Below are positions 28,787 through 37,460 of a DNA stretch of 64,000 nt, one piece after another (positions within the stretch are counted from its first letter, which is position 1; every line of letters starts with the position of its first letter). The notes under the pieces were generated by a model. That model did no database searches. It saw only the letters and a program-made list of their open reading frames with translations, and was not told the DNA's origin. Position numbers and translations under genes: made by a program. The DNA is from a virus: IMG/VR virus record IMGVR_UViG_3300041409_000623, positions 1-64,000 of that record. One strand, written 5' to 3'.

Positions 28787-30876
28787 CCGCGCAAGACATC
28801 GTCCGCTCCTACTTCGACAAGAACTTCCACGTCGTCTTCTGGCCTGATGTCGGCGACCAAAAAGGACCGACAGAACGCGGTTGGAAGACCAAACCGTTCA
28901 CGGCCGACGACTTCGACGAGACCGTCCGCGTCGGAGTGATGACGGGCCAGGAGATCGCTCCTGGTCACTTCCTGCACGATGTCGACATCGACTGGGCCGC
29001 AGGCTACAAGATCGCACTGAACTTCCTACCGCGCACTGAGTTCGTCTACGGTCGTGCCAGCAAGTTCGTCAGCCATTGTTTCTACACCCTGCCGGACGCA
29101 CTGCCACGCATCGAGTACAAAGACCCGGTCGACAAGACCATGCTCTTGGAAATCCGAGGCACCAAAGAGAACGGGGAACTCGGTTGGCAATCGATGGTGC
29201 CGCCTTCCGTCTGGTCGAACAAAGAAGGTCAACGCGAACCGCTCGAGTTCCGCAGTCAAGGATCACCCTCGCACTTCGAGAACACCGGTCACTTCAAGCA
29301 GCGCGTCTGTCTCGCTGCTATCGGTATGCTACTCGCCAAACGCCTCGGCACGAACGGCTTCGGCCACGACGCACGACTAGCCTGGGCCGGATTCCTCCTG
29401 CGCGCTTCGATCCCGGTCGACGACCTCGTCCTGATAGGTGAGGCCATCTCGGTCTATTGCAACAATCGAGAAATCGTCGATGTCCGCCGCACCATTGAAT
29501 CGACAGCGCTTGCGCTCACCAACGAAGCGAAGAAGGTCAAAGGCGGTCCGGCGCTCGCACGCATCATCGGCGGCGAGGCAGGCAAGAGGGTTATTGCTGA
29601 AATCAACCGCTGGCTGGGTCGTGATAGCGACTTCATTCGGAACGCCGACGGTCTCATTCTTAAGGACAACCAGGAGAACGTTCGACGCGCGATCCGGCTA
29701 CTCGGCGTCGAGTTGTCCTATCAGGAGTTCGCTGAGAAAATGCTGATACGCGAGGGTGACGCGCCTGTGCGACTCGTGGATGATCGCGTAGTCAACAACA
29801 TCTGGCTGCGCATCGACCGCGAGCATCGCTTCCGGCCGTCGTTCGCGTTCTACGAGCGGGTGCTCACGGACTCGGCTTTCGACAATACCTTCCACCCGGT
29901 CCGCGATTATCTGTCGTCGCTGGTCTGGGACAAGGAGCCTCGCATCAATCAATGGTTGGCGACCTATGGCGGTGCCGAAGATTCTTCGGAGAACTCCGAG
30001 GGTCGGACCTATCTGGAGGCGATTTCAGCGATTGTGCTGATTGCGGCGGTGCGTCGCATCATGCACCCTGGGTGTAAATATGACGAGATGCTCGTGCTCG
30101 AGTCCGAGCAGGGGTTCAATAAGTCAGGAGCGCTGCGAGCGTTGTGCCCGCACGACGAGTGGTTCTCGGACGATCTGCCCTTGAACTGCGACGCGAAGGA
30201 AATCATTGAGCGGACGGTCGGGAAATGGATTGTGGAGGCGTCGGATCTAGTCGGTGGTCGCAAGGCGGACCGCGATCATCTGAAGTCGATGTTGTCGCGA
30301 CAGATAGATGGCCCAGCACGAATGGCCTATGCCCATGTGCCGGTGGAACGACCGCGACAGTTCATTATCGTTGGCACGACGAACTCGGCTGAGTATTTGG
30401 CTGACGCGACTGGGGCACGACGCTTCTGGCCGGTCAAGGTCGGCCGGTTTGATCTCGAGGGGATTACGCGAGATCGAGACCAATTGTGGGCCGAAGCGTG
30501 TGTGCGCGAGGCTGTCGGTGAGTCGATACGGCTGCCGGAGGAGTTGTGGTCGTCGGCAGGTGAGCATCAGGAGAAGCGACGGGAGATCGACGCTTGGGAA
30601 GAGGTGATACAGGAGCATCTCGAAGGGTTGGAAGTGAGCGCTGGACGTCGGCTCCAGGTTGCGACGGATACGTTGTGGACGGTCATTGGAACGGTTGATG
30701 TTTCTCGACGGGACCGAATGGGAGCACGACGGATTTCGGAAATTATGCAGAGGCTGGGTTTTACGAGGACCAGTATTTATGTGGAAAAGAAGGTGGTGAA
30801 TGGGTATGTGAAGATACTTTCGGAGAGCGAGCGGGTTAGGCAGCCGCCGAAACGCGATGACAACGCGCCTTTTTAG
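28783..30876 (+). CDS. Prim-pol/VapE-type primase-helicase
   Basis: 697 residues. The N-terminal third resembles the bifunctional primase-polymerase domain with HDVDIDW at 65-71 as the metal-binding acidic motif. The C-terminal half is VapE-like: Walker A ESEQGFNKSGAL near 441, WIVEASDLVGG, then GTTNSAEYLADATGARRFWP near 531. It should prime and unwind DNA at the phage origin. A candidate origin follows directly downstream. Confidence 0.88.
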   Translation: MTAQDIVRSYFDKNFHVVFWPDVGDQKGPTERGWKTKPFTADDFDETVRVGVMTGQEIAPGHFLHDVDIDWAAGYKIALNFLPRTEFVYGRASKFVSHCFYTLPDALPRIEYKDPVDKTMLLEIRGTKENGELGWQSMVPPSVWSNKEGQREPLEFRSQGSPSHFENTGHFKQRVCLAAIGMLLAKRLGTNGFGHDARLAWAGFLLRASIPVDDLVLIGEAISVYCNNREIVDVRRTIESTALALTNEAKKVKGGPALARIIGGEAGKRVIAEINRWLGRDSDFIRNADGLILKDNQENVRRAIRLLGVELSYQEFAEKMLIREGDAPVRLVDDRVVNNIWLRIDREHRFRPSFAFYERVLTDSAFDNTFHPVRDYLSSLVWDKEPRINQWLATYGGAEDSSENSEGRTYLEAISAIVLIAAVRRIMHPGCKYDEMLVLESEQGFNKSGALRALCPHDEWFSDDLPLNCDAKEIIERTVGKWIVEASDLVGGRKADRDHLKSMLSRQIDGPARMAYAHVPVERPRQFIIVGTTNSAEYLADATGARRFWPVKVGRFDLEGITRDRDQLWAEACVREAVGESIRLPEELWSSAGEHQEKRREIDAWEEVIQEHLEGLEVSAGRRLQVATDTLWTVIGTVDVSRRDRMGARRISEIMQRLGFTRTSIYVEKKVVNGYVKILSESERVRQPPKRDDNAPF

Positions 30877-31272
30877 GGTGGGAATGCTATAAAAACATGA
30901 ACCAAAGCTTCGCTTATTGTTATCGTCCCTTATCGCAGTTTGCTGGAGTTATATTACGGCAAAGCCCTCTACCCACCGTATGGTGTTTGTTAGTTACAAT
31001 AAGTACAGTAAGACGGAAAGCGCCATACGGGTCAATAGGTTACGGCTTTGCGTCGCTTGCCGTCTTATCGCATTTATCGAATTTATCGTTCTTATCGTTC
31101 TTTTCAAGATTCTAACCACTGCCTCTTATCGTCTTATCGTCTTATCGTTCTTATCGTCAAAATAAAATCGCGGCCGGATTTTTCGTCTTATCGTTCTTAG
31201 CGCCAAACAAAAAGAAAATAGTTTCGGCTTCCTAGTTGATTTCTCGAACTATCGGGCCTATTCTGCGTAGCA
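30877..31272. repeat. TTATCG iteron array, candidate replication origin
   Basis: Gene-free 396 bases. TTATCG occurs 11 times, at 30920, 30930, 31065, 31074, 31083, 31092, 31126, 31134, 31142, 31151 and 31188, mostly as YTTATCGT(T)C in 8-9-base steps. Bases 31157-31220 are A/T-rich (AAAATAAAATC and AAACAAAAAGAAAATAG). Short hydrophobic reading frames across the array are composition artefacts. The position next to a primase-helicase fits an origin. Confidence 0.6.
31236..31264 (+). promoter_or_regulatory. Promoter of the packaging/structural operon
   Basis: TTGATT at 31236-31241, 17-base spacer, TATTCT at 31259-31264, then eight bases and GTG at 31273. Spacing again predicts a leaderless message. 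Confidence 0.65.
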
Positions 31273-31632
31273 GTGCAGTCCCTTGCCGACTATCTGGGCG
31301 TCGTCGATTCTAAGGAGCCTGACCGCTCTCCTGGTCCGGCTCCGTCGAAAAGAGTGACGGCTAAGTCTTTTGCGCTCGAGATTCTGACCTCGCAAGAATA
31401 TCGACAGTCGATTCACAACCGTATTATTCTTGGCGACCTTCCGCCGCAGCTCGAATGCCTGCTCTATCATTACGCATACGGCAAGCCTGTCGAGCGCGTC
31501 GAAGTCACCGACGTGCCTTTCGACCACGACGACCTCACGATCGAGCAGCTCGAAGAACGCGCCTTGCGCACCTTGGAGTTCGTGCGCAGGCACCGTCGTG
31601 AACCCGACGAAGAGACGGGCGCCATCCACTGA
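31273..31632 (+). CDS. Probable small terminase subunit
   Basis: 119 residues, GTG start with no ribosome site, 8 bases after a -10 box. Central RIILGDLPPQLECLLYHYAYGKP followed by an acidic tail is typical of short helical proteins encoded just before large terminases. It would recognise phage DNA for packaging. The assignment rests mainly on position and the YGKP motif. Its TGA overlaps the apparent CTG start of the large subunit. Confidence 0.55.
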   Translation: MQSLADYLGVVDSKEPDRSPGPAPSKRVTAKSFALEILTSQEYRQSIHNRIILGDLPPQLECLLYHYAYGKPVERVEVTDVPFDHDDLTIEQLEERALRTLEFVRRHRREPDEETGAIH

Positions 31633-33284
31633 CGTCTGCACTGCTCGACTTCCCTGCGACCCTCGAAGAGGCTGCGCTCGAACTGTCGGCGATCGAGCGC
31701 GCCATTCAACGCAAACGCTGGGCGCGCGACCCTGAACTGTGGGCGTCAGAGCGTCTCGGCGACGTGCTCTGGTCCGGACAGAAGCGCATCCTTCGCGCGG
31801 TGCGCGATCATCGCAAGACGGTCGGCGTGACGTGCCACGAGATCGGCAAGAGCTACGACGCAGGCATCCTCGCCGCGTGGTGGATCGACACGCACAAGAT
31901 CGGCGAGGCGTTCGTCATCACGACCGCGCCGACCAACCCACAAGTCAAAGTCATACTCTGGAAAGAGATCGGTCGCGCGCACTCGCGCGGTAACTTGCGC
32001 GGACGCATCAACACGACCGGCTGCGAGTGGAAGATGCGAGTCGTCGATCCCGTCAGCGGCATCTCGAAAGAGGAGATCGTCGCGATGGGCCGCAAGCCGA
32101 ACGACTATTCGCCGACCGCGTTCCAGGGCATCCACGCGCCGTTCGTGCTCATCATCGTAGACGAAGGCAACGGCGTGCGCGGTCCGCTCTGGGACGCGCT
32201 CGATTCGCTGATGGCGAACGATGGGTCGAAGCTGCTCATCATCGGCAACGGCGACGACCCGAGCGGCGAGATGTTCGAGGCGTGCAAGCCTGGCAGCGGG
32301 TTCGCGGTCGTCACCCTTTCGGCGTTCGAGTCGCCGAACTTCACCGGCGAAGACCTGCCTGCCGACATCAAGCGTCAACTGATCGGACCGCGCTACGTCG
32401 AAGAGCGACGCGCGAAGTGGGCGCGCACGTGGCACTGGGTGAACGCCGACGGCGTGCGCGTCGAGCCGGAACTTCTTGGGCAGCTCGCACCGCACGACGG
32501 CGTGCGCGTCGTGCCGCCTGCGGACGGGAAGCTCGAAGACACGCACCCGTTCTGGCAGAGCAAGGTGCTCGGGCAGTTCCCGGTGCAGAGCGCGGCAGGC
32601 TCGCTCATTCCGCTGTCGTGGATACGTGCTGCGCAGGAACGCACGCTGGAGCCTATCGGCCTTGATGAACTCGGCCTCGACGTCGGCGCCTCGGAAGACG
32701 GCGACCCGTCGTGCCTCGGGCGCAGGCGCGGACCAGTGTTTCGCGTGCTCTGGGAGCAACGCGAGCCGGACACGATGAAGACGACCGGACGCCTGCTGCA
32801 GGCGCTGCGCGAGACGGGTGCCGAGCGCGCGAAGGTCGACTACATCGGCGTGGGGCGTGGAGTGGTAGACCGATGCCGCGAGCAGAAGGAGCCGGTCTTC
32901 CCGATCAGCGTCGGCGAGAGCTGCACGCGCACGGCGTGCAAGAAGTGCCACTACGAGTGGGAAGACTTGACGCGCGTCGCGAAGGAGTGCCCGAAGTGTC
33001 GCGGCACGTTCGTCATGAAGGTGTTCGCGAACCTCTTGTCGCAGCTCTGGTGGGACGTGCGCGTGAATCAATTCGAGAAGGAAGCGATCGACCTCGATGC
33101 GGCCGACGAAGACCTCGCCGAGGAACTTGTCTCACTATCGTGGGCGCCGAACTCAAAGGGACAGATCAAGGTGGAGTACGGCGACGGTCCATCGCCGAAT
33201 CGCGCCGACAGTTTGTTGATGTCGTTCGCGCCAGTCATCGAGGTGCCTGCCGCCAAGTACGTTCCGAGCTTCGTGACATGGTGA
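31629..33284 (+). CDS. Terminase large subunit
   Basis: About 551 residues. The conserved N-terminal region (KRWARDPELWASERLGDVLW) is encoded upstream of the first GTG (31764), and no ATG, GTG or TTG occurs in that part, so CTG 31629, overlapping the previous stop as CTGA, is the likely start. Walker A-like CHEIGKSY, Walker B FVLIIVDEGNG, and a nuclease-domain motif GLDVGASEDGDPS follow. A CxxC...CxxC zinc ribbon (ACKKCHYEW, ECPKCRGT) is inserted in the nuclease half. It drives ATP-dependent DNA packaging and cuts concatemers. Confidence 0.9.
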   Translation: MTSALLDFPATLEEAALELSAIERAIQRKRWARDPELWASERLGDVLWSGQKRILRAVRDHRKTVGVTCHEIGKSYDAGILAAWWIDTHKIGEAFVITTAPTNPQVKVILWKEIGRAHSRGNLRGRINTTGCEWKMRVVDPVSGISKEEIVAMGRKPNDYSPTAFQGIHAPFVLIIVDEGNGVRGPLWDALDSLMANDGSKLLIIGNGDDPSGEMFEACKPGSGFAVVTLSAFESPNFTGEDLPADIKRQLIGPRYVEERRAKWARTWHWVNADGVRVEPELLGQLAPHDGVRVVPPADGKLEDTHPFWQSKVLGQFPVQSAAGSLIPLSWIRAAQERTLEPIGLDELGLDVGASEDGDPSCLGRRRGPVFRVLWEQREPDTMKTTGRLLQALRETGAERAKVDYIGVGRGVVDRCREQKEPVFPISVGESCTRTACKKCHYEWEDLTRVAKECPKCRGTFVMKVFANLLSQLWWDVRVNQFEKEAIDLDAADEDLAEELVSLSWAPNSKGQIKVEYGDGPSPNRADSLLMSFAPVIEVPAAKYVPSFVTW

Positions 33285-33781
33285 ACGTAACTCCGCTCTC
33301 GATCTTCATGGTTGCGTTCGCGACCTACTCGGCGTTGTCGTTGTTCGCCGTGAACGTCGACCCGATGACGTTTGCCGCAGCAGCGGTGATGATCATCAGC
33401 GGCATCGGTGCGGTAATCGTCTCGGTGATCAACGCGTTCTTCGCGGCGCGCGATCGCTCGGATGCGAAGGTCGAGCGCCAACTGATCCTCCAGAGGAGCG
33501 AGACGGCTGCGACGAACTCGGAAGACGTGGCGAAGCGAGCCGTCGAACTGCACTCGAAGGTCGAGTCAATCAAGCAGACGACCGAGAAGGCTGCGAAGGA
33601 CGTCGACGGGAACTTGACGGCTGTGCGCGAGGAGCTGCACAAGGCGCTGGAGTTGAATCAAGCGCTTAATCAGACTGTCGCAACGTTGACCGAGATCGTT
33701 AAGACGCAGCGATCGCAGAGCAGGTCGACCGACGCGAAACGTTCGGACGATGTAGTTGAACCGAAATCTGAAACGAAATGA
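33278..33781 (+). CDS. Two-TM protein with coiled-coil tail
   Basis: 167 residues. Hydrophobic helices at about 6-26 (PLSIFMVAFATYSALSLFAV) and 32-56 (AAAVMIISGIGAVIVSVINA), then a long charged coiled coil and a polar end. It could be a holin-like or membrane-anchoring protein, but its place between terminase and portal is unusual for lysis genes. ATG 33278 or GTG 33281. ATGA overlap with the portal gene. Confidence 0.65.
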   Translation: MVNVTPLSIFMVAFATYSALSLFAVNVDPMTFAAAAVMIISGIGAVIVSVINAFFAARDRSDAKVERQLILQRSETAATNSEDVAKRAVELHSKVESIKQTTEKAAKDVDGNLTAVREELHKALELNQALNQTVATLTEIVKTQRSQSRSTDAKRSDDVVEPKSETK

Positions 33782-35472
33782 TCGAAGGTCTGCCCGAAGA
33801 ACTTCGTGCGCTCGGCGCTGCGCTGCCTCCTGCGCTGCGCCTCGCGACCGAATCGGTCGTGCTGCAGCGCTACCAGCTCGCGCGGCAGATGGGCATGACC
33901 TACAACGGGGAACGCGACAACTATCGCATCCTCGGGTACGACTCGGTCATCTCGTCGCAGCAGTATCGCGAACTCTTTCGACGCGGCGGCATCGCGAAGC
34001 GCGTTGTGACTGCACTGCCAACGGCGGTCTGGCGCGGCGACGGCGAGATGTTCGAGGACGAGAATCCCGAGGTGCGCACGCCGTGGGAAGGTGAGTTCTT
34101 CGAGCTGAACGACCGCCTCGGACTGTGGTCGAAGTTCAAGCGCGCACACATCCTCGCGTCGCTCGGCAGCTTCTCGGTCCTGCTGCTCGGCGCAGCGGGC
34201 GAGTTCTCGACGCCTCTGCCGCGCGGCACGTCGACGAAAGACATATGGTACGTGCAGCCGTTCGCGGGAGGCGCTATCAACGACGAGCGCGGCGTGAACG
34301 GTACGTCGTCGCAGCAGGTGACGTCGATGTTCGGCGCCGATGCGACGGTCGCCTCGTGGGTCGAAGACAACAAAGATCCGCGCTTCGGGCAGCCGTACAC
34401 CTATAACCTGCGCCGCACGAACGTCGTCGCGCCGGAACTGTCGCGCCCGGTGCACTGGTCGCGCGTCGTGCACGTGCCGTCTGAAGGGTTCCTCGACGAT
34501 GCGATCTTCGGTCCTCCGACGCTGGAAGCGGTGTGGAACTACTTCTGCGACCTGATGAAGATCGTCGGAGGCGGCGGCGAGGCGTCGTGGTTGAACATGC
34601 ACCCTGGCATGCACCTCGACATCGACAAGGATATGTCGTTCCCAGGGACGACGCCTGCGGAGATCGACGCCAGCGCGAAGGCGCAGATCGACGCGATGAA
34701 GGTGCAAGCAGACCTCTATCGGCATCAGCTCTCGCGATGGCTGCAGACGCGCGGCGTGAAGGTCACGCAGCTCACGTCGAGCCCGACGGACTTCGGCAAC
34801 AACGCGGACACCATCCTTAAGCTCATCGCGGGCACGTCGAACATTCCGCTGCGCATCTTGACCGGCAGCGAGCTTGGCGAATTGGCGTCGACGCAGGACC
34901 GCGACAACTGGAACGACACGGTGCGCGACTGTCGCACCGGCTACGCGCATCCGACGCTGCTGCGACCGTTCTTCGGCAGGCTGATCGACAACGGCTACAT
35001 GACGAAGCCGAAGCAGTGGATGCCGAAGTGGCCGGACGTCGGGACGTTGACGCAGACCGAAAAGGCCGAAGGCGCGTCGAAGTGGATGCAGATCAACAAA
35101 GACGCAGGCGTCACGGTCTTCACCGAGAACGAGACGCGCGAATACTGGTACGGCATGGGTCCTTTGAAGCCCGAAGACCAGCGCGCGTGGGACCGCGTGC
35201 GCAACGCCGACCAACTCTCGATCAACGAGAAGCGTCTTGCGGTCGGCGCTCCGGCGTACGACGGCGACCCGGCGGTCGATCCGCAGGCCGACGTGCCGTT
35301 CGGCCTGCTGCCGCGCGAGACGCTGCGCATGACCGACGCGGCCGTTCCGCCGAACGCGCCTGGACCTCCGGGCGTGCCGCCGAAGCTCACGGCTGCCGAG
35401 CAGAAGATGATCGACAAACTGGAGACGTCGCTGAAGGACGGCGGCGTCGTCAACATCGTGGTGAGGAAATGA
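33778..35472 (+). CDS. Portal protein (DUF1073-type)
   Basis: 564 residues. MTYNGERDNYRILGYDSVIS, then RGGIAKRVVTALPTAVWRGD and a central HWSRVVHVPSEGFLDDAIFG are typical of the DUF1073 portal family. The C-terminal part contains FGNNADTILKLIAGTSNIPL and GSELGELASTQDRDNW. It forms the dodecameric ring for DNA passage at the head vertex. Followed without a gap by head genes. Confidence 0.88.
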   Translation: MIEGLPEELRALGAALPPALRLATESVVLQRYQLARQMGMTYNGERDNYRILGYDSVISSQQYRELFRRGGIAKRVVTALPTAVWRGDGEMFEDENPEVRTPWEGEFFELNDRLGLWSKFKRAHILASLGSFSVLLLGAAGEFSTPLPRGTSTKDIWYVQPFAGGAINDERGVNGTSSQQVTSMFGADATVASWVEDNKDPRFGQPYTYNLRRTNVVAPELSRPVHWSRVVHVPSEGFLDDAIFGPPTLEAVWNYFCDLMKIVGGGGEASWLNMHPGMHLDIDKDMSFPGTTPAEIDASAKAQIDAMKVQADLYRHQLSRWLQTRGVKVTQLTSSPTDFGNNADTILKLIAGTSNIPLRILTGSELGELASTQDRDNWNDTVRDCRTGYAHPTLLRPFFGRLIDNGYMTKPKQWMPKWPDVGTLTQTEKAEGASKWMQINKDAGVTVFTENETREYWYGMGPLKPEDQRAWDRVRNADQLSINEKRLAVGAPAYDGDPAVDPQADVPFGLLPRETLRMTDAAVPPNAPGPPGVPPKLTAAEQKMIDKLETSLKDGGVVNIVVRK

Positions 35473-35801
35473 GACGCGCACCCGAGACCGTCGCCGCCGT
35501 CCGCTCCAACAACTTGTTCAACGAAGGCACGCCCGACGGCGCATACACCGCGTTCGTCGGCATGTCGCGCTTCCACTGCATATGCCCGTGCGGCTGCAAG
35601 CAGCACATGAACCTGCCGGTCTATCTCGAAGGGCAGGAGAAGCCAGCACAGTCGGCGTGGATCTGGAACGGCGACGTCGAGAAGCCGACGTTGAATCCGA
35701 GCATCCGCGACTTGGCTCATTGCCGGTTCCACGGGTTCTTGCGCGACGGCGTTTGGACGTTCGAAGCCGACAGTGGCGTCGTGAACGAAGCCTCCGACTG
35801 A
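35469..35801 (+). CDS. DUF6527-like protein
   Basis: 110 residues with CICPCGCKQHMNLPV, then KPTLNPSIRDLAHCRFHGFL: a Cys/His metal-site pattern seen in the DUF6527 family. Found beside portal genes in other phages, role unknown. ATG overlaps the portal stop. Confidence 0.65.
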   Translation: MRRAPETVAAVRSNNLFNEGTPDGAYTAFVGMSRFHCICPCGCKQHMNLPVYLEGQEKPAQSAWIWNGDVEKPTLNPSIRDLAHCRFHGFLRDGVWTFEADSGVVNEASD

Positions 35802-36742
35802 TGGACCTCGAACTATCTGCACGCGCGGCGGCGACCCTCGCGATTCGTCTCGCGAAGCCGAAGCTGTCGCCGCAGGCGCAGGCGGCCGAGCGGCACGAGC
35901 CGCGCGTCAAGTCGCTGCTGGTGCGCGCGGCGAAGCAAGCGCGCGAGGCGGTGCCGATGGGCGCGTTGGAGCAGGTGCTTGGTCTCGGGCATCCGGGCAC
36001 CGGCGCTCCGCTCTACGTCCTGCAGCCGGTGCTGCAGGAGCTGCGCGACGCGTTGATGGGCAAGGAGTTGACGCACACGGCGCAGCACGTCACGTACATC
36101 AAGACGCTGGAGGCGCAGAAGAAGGCGCTGCCAGACGTGCTGCTCGACACGATGCGCGCAGGCGCGAACGCGAAGCCGATACCGAAGTTCGCGATGTCGT
36201 TCGATGCGACGAATCCAGCGGCCGTCGAGTGGGCGCATGACCACGCGGCGGGACTCATCAAAGGCATCAGCGATGACGTGCAGGACGCCGTGCGACTGAC
36301 GGTCGTGCAGGCGTTCGAGGAAGGCATCGCACCGCGCGACGTGGCGCGCTTGATACGTGCCGACGTCGGCCTCACCGAGCGCGACGCAGGCGCCGTCATG
36401 AAGCAGCAGCTGAAGTGGCTCGCCGACGGCGTCGCGCCAGAGAAGGCGACGGCGCGCGCCGAGCGCTACGCGAATCAGCTGCTGAACTCGCGCGCGCAGA
36501 CCATCGCGCGTACCGAGACGATGCGTGCGTCGAACGAAGGCCAGCGACAGCTTTGGGAGCAGGCGCGCGAGGCAGGATTGATCGATGCGACGACGATGCA
36601 GAAGGTCTGGATCGCGACCGACGGCGCGTGCGACGAGTGCCAGACGGTCGACGGAGAGTCGGTCGGCATGGATGAAGACTTCAGCGTCGGAAGCGATCCG
36701 CCGCTGCATCCGAACTGTCGCTGCACGATAGGGCTGGCGTGA
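35801..36742 (+). CDS. MuF-like head morphogenesis protein
   Basis: 313 residues. Helical N-terminal region, then QTIARTETMRASNEGQRQLW and the C-terminal IATDGACDECQTVDGESVG and HPNCRCTIGLA, the signature of phage Mu gpF/SPP1 gp7-type minor head proteins. These are packaged in small numbers and associate with the portal. Starts at TGATG. Confidence 0.88.
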   Translation: MDLELSARAAATLAIRLAKPKLSPQAQAAERHEPRVKSLLVRAAKQAREAVPMGALEQVLGLGHPGTGAPLYVLQPVLQELRDALMGKELTHTAQHVTYIKTLEAQKKALPDVLLDTMRAGANAKPIPKFAMSFDATNPAAVEWAHDHAAGLIKGISDDVQDAVRLTVVQAFEEGIAPRDVARLIRADVGLTERDAGAVMKQQLKWLADGVAPEKATARAERYANQLLNSRAQTIARTETMRASNEGQRQLWEQAREAGLIDATTMQKVWIATDGACDECQTVDGESVGMDEDFSVGSDPPLHPNCRCTIGLA

Positions 36743-37098
36743 TGCCGAAGCGCTTCTCGAAGCCGATCGTCATCGAACCGGCGCAGTCCATCGACCGGCT
36801 CGACATCACCGCGTATCACGTCGACGCCGTGAACAGGACGATCGTCTGCGACGTGACTGCGACGAACGAATCGACCGGCGCGGCCGTCGTGTTTCCTCGG
36901 CCACCTCTCGTCCTGCAGGAGCACGACGTGACGATCGCGATGAGCGAGGCGGCGACGTCGATCGCGACGGCAGCCGTGCGTGCGGCACTCGGCGACCGCA
37001 CGGCGGATCAATTGAATGCGGCGATGCGTGCGCAGCCGGATGCTGCAGCGCTGCTCTATTACAACGCGACGCGCGACGCGTTGTACGCGAGGTTTTGA
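36742..37098 (+). CDS. Hypothetical protein
   Basis: 118 residues. N-terminal beta-rich part (FSKPIVIEPAQSIDRLDITA), then a helical Ala-rich C-terminus. ATG 36742 overlaps the MuF stop (TGATG). Possibly a head-associated protein by position only. Confidence 0.65.
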   Translation: MPKRFSKPIVIEPAQSIDRLDITAYHVDAVNRTIVCDVTATNESTGAAVVFPRPPLVLQEHDVTIAMSEAATSIATAAVRAALGDRTADQLNAAMRAQPDAAALLYYNATRDALYARF

Positions 37099-37460
37099 TG
37101 GACCTCGTTCCTACGCCGCTCAAGTGTGTGATGCACGAGTCATTCGACTGGGAGCTTGAGCGGCCGAAGCCTGGCGACATGTTTTGGATGTCGTTCTCGT
37201 CCGGCTTCTGCAACAACCACGAACCGCCGTGTCGAATGCATCTGGTCGTCGTGTGTCCGGACGGTCACTGGTGGAACATCGACAGCCGCGCGAGCAACTG
37301 CACGATGAAAGAAGACAAGACGCATCGTTGCTGGGTTCGACACGGCGACCCGCCGAACATCACCGTCGACAAGGACGGCGCGACGTGCAACGCAGGCGCA
37401 GGCTCGATTCAGACTCCAGGCTGGCACGGGTTCCTTCGCAACGGAGAGCTTGTCGCATGA
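37098..37460 (+). CDS. Cys-rich head-region protein
   Basis: 120 residues. PGDMFWMSFSSGFCNNHEPPC, CPDGHWWNIDSRASNCTM and GSIQTPGWHGFLRNGELV. The end resembles the DUF6527-like gene at 35469, so the two may be distant relatives. A metal-stabilised fold is likely. Function unknown. Confidence 0.7.
   Translation: MDLVPTPLKCVMHESFDWELERPKPGDMFWMSFSSGFCNNHEPPCRMHLVVVCPDGHWWNIDSRASNCTMKEDKTHRCWVRHGDPPNITVDKDGATCNAGAGSIQTPGWHGFLRNGELVA

Noticed and set aside
30897-31165. Two hydrophobic reading frames across the TTATCG repeats
   Set aside because: Their apparent membrane character comes from translating the repeats. They have no ribosome site and overlap the candidate origin.
31746-33071. Long minus-strand frame opposite the terminase
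   Set aside because: Antisense shadow caused by high GC. The plus strand has clear terminase motifs.
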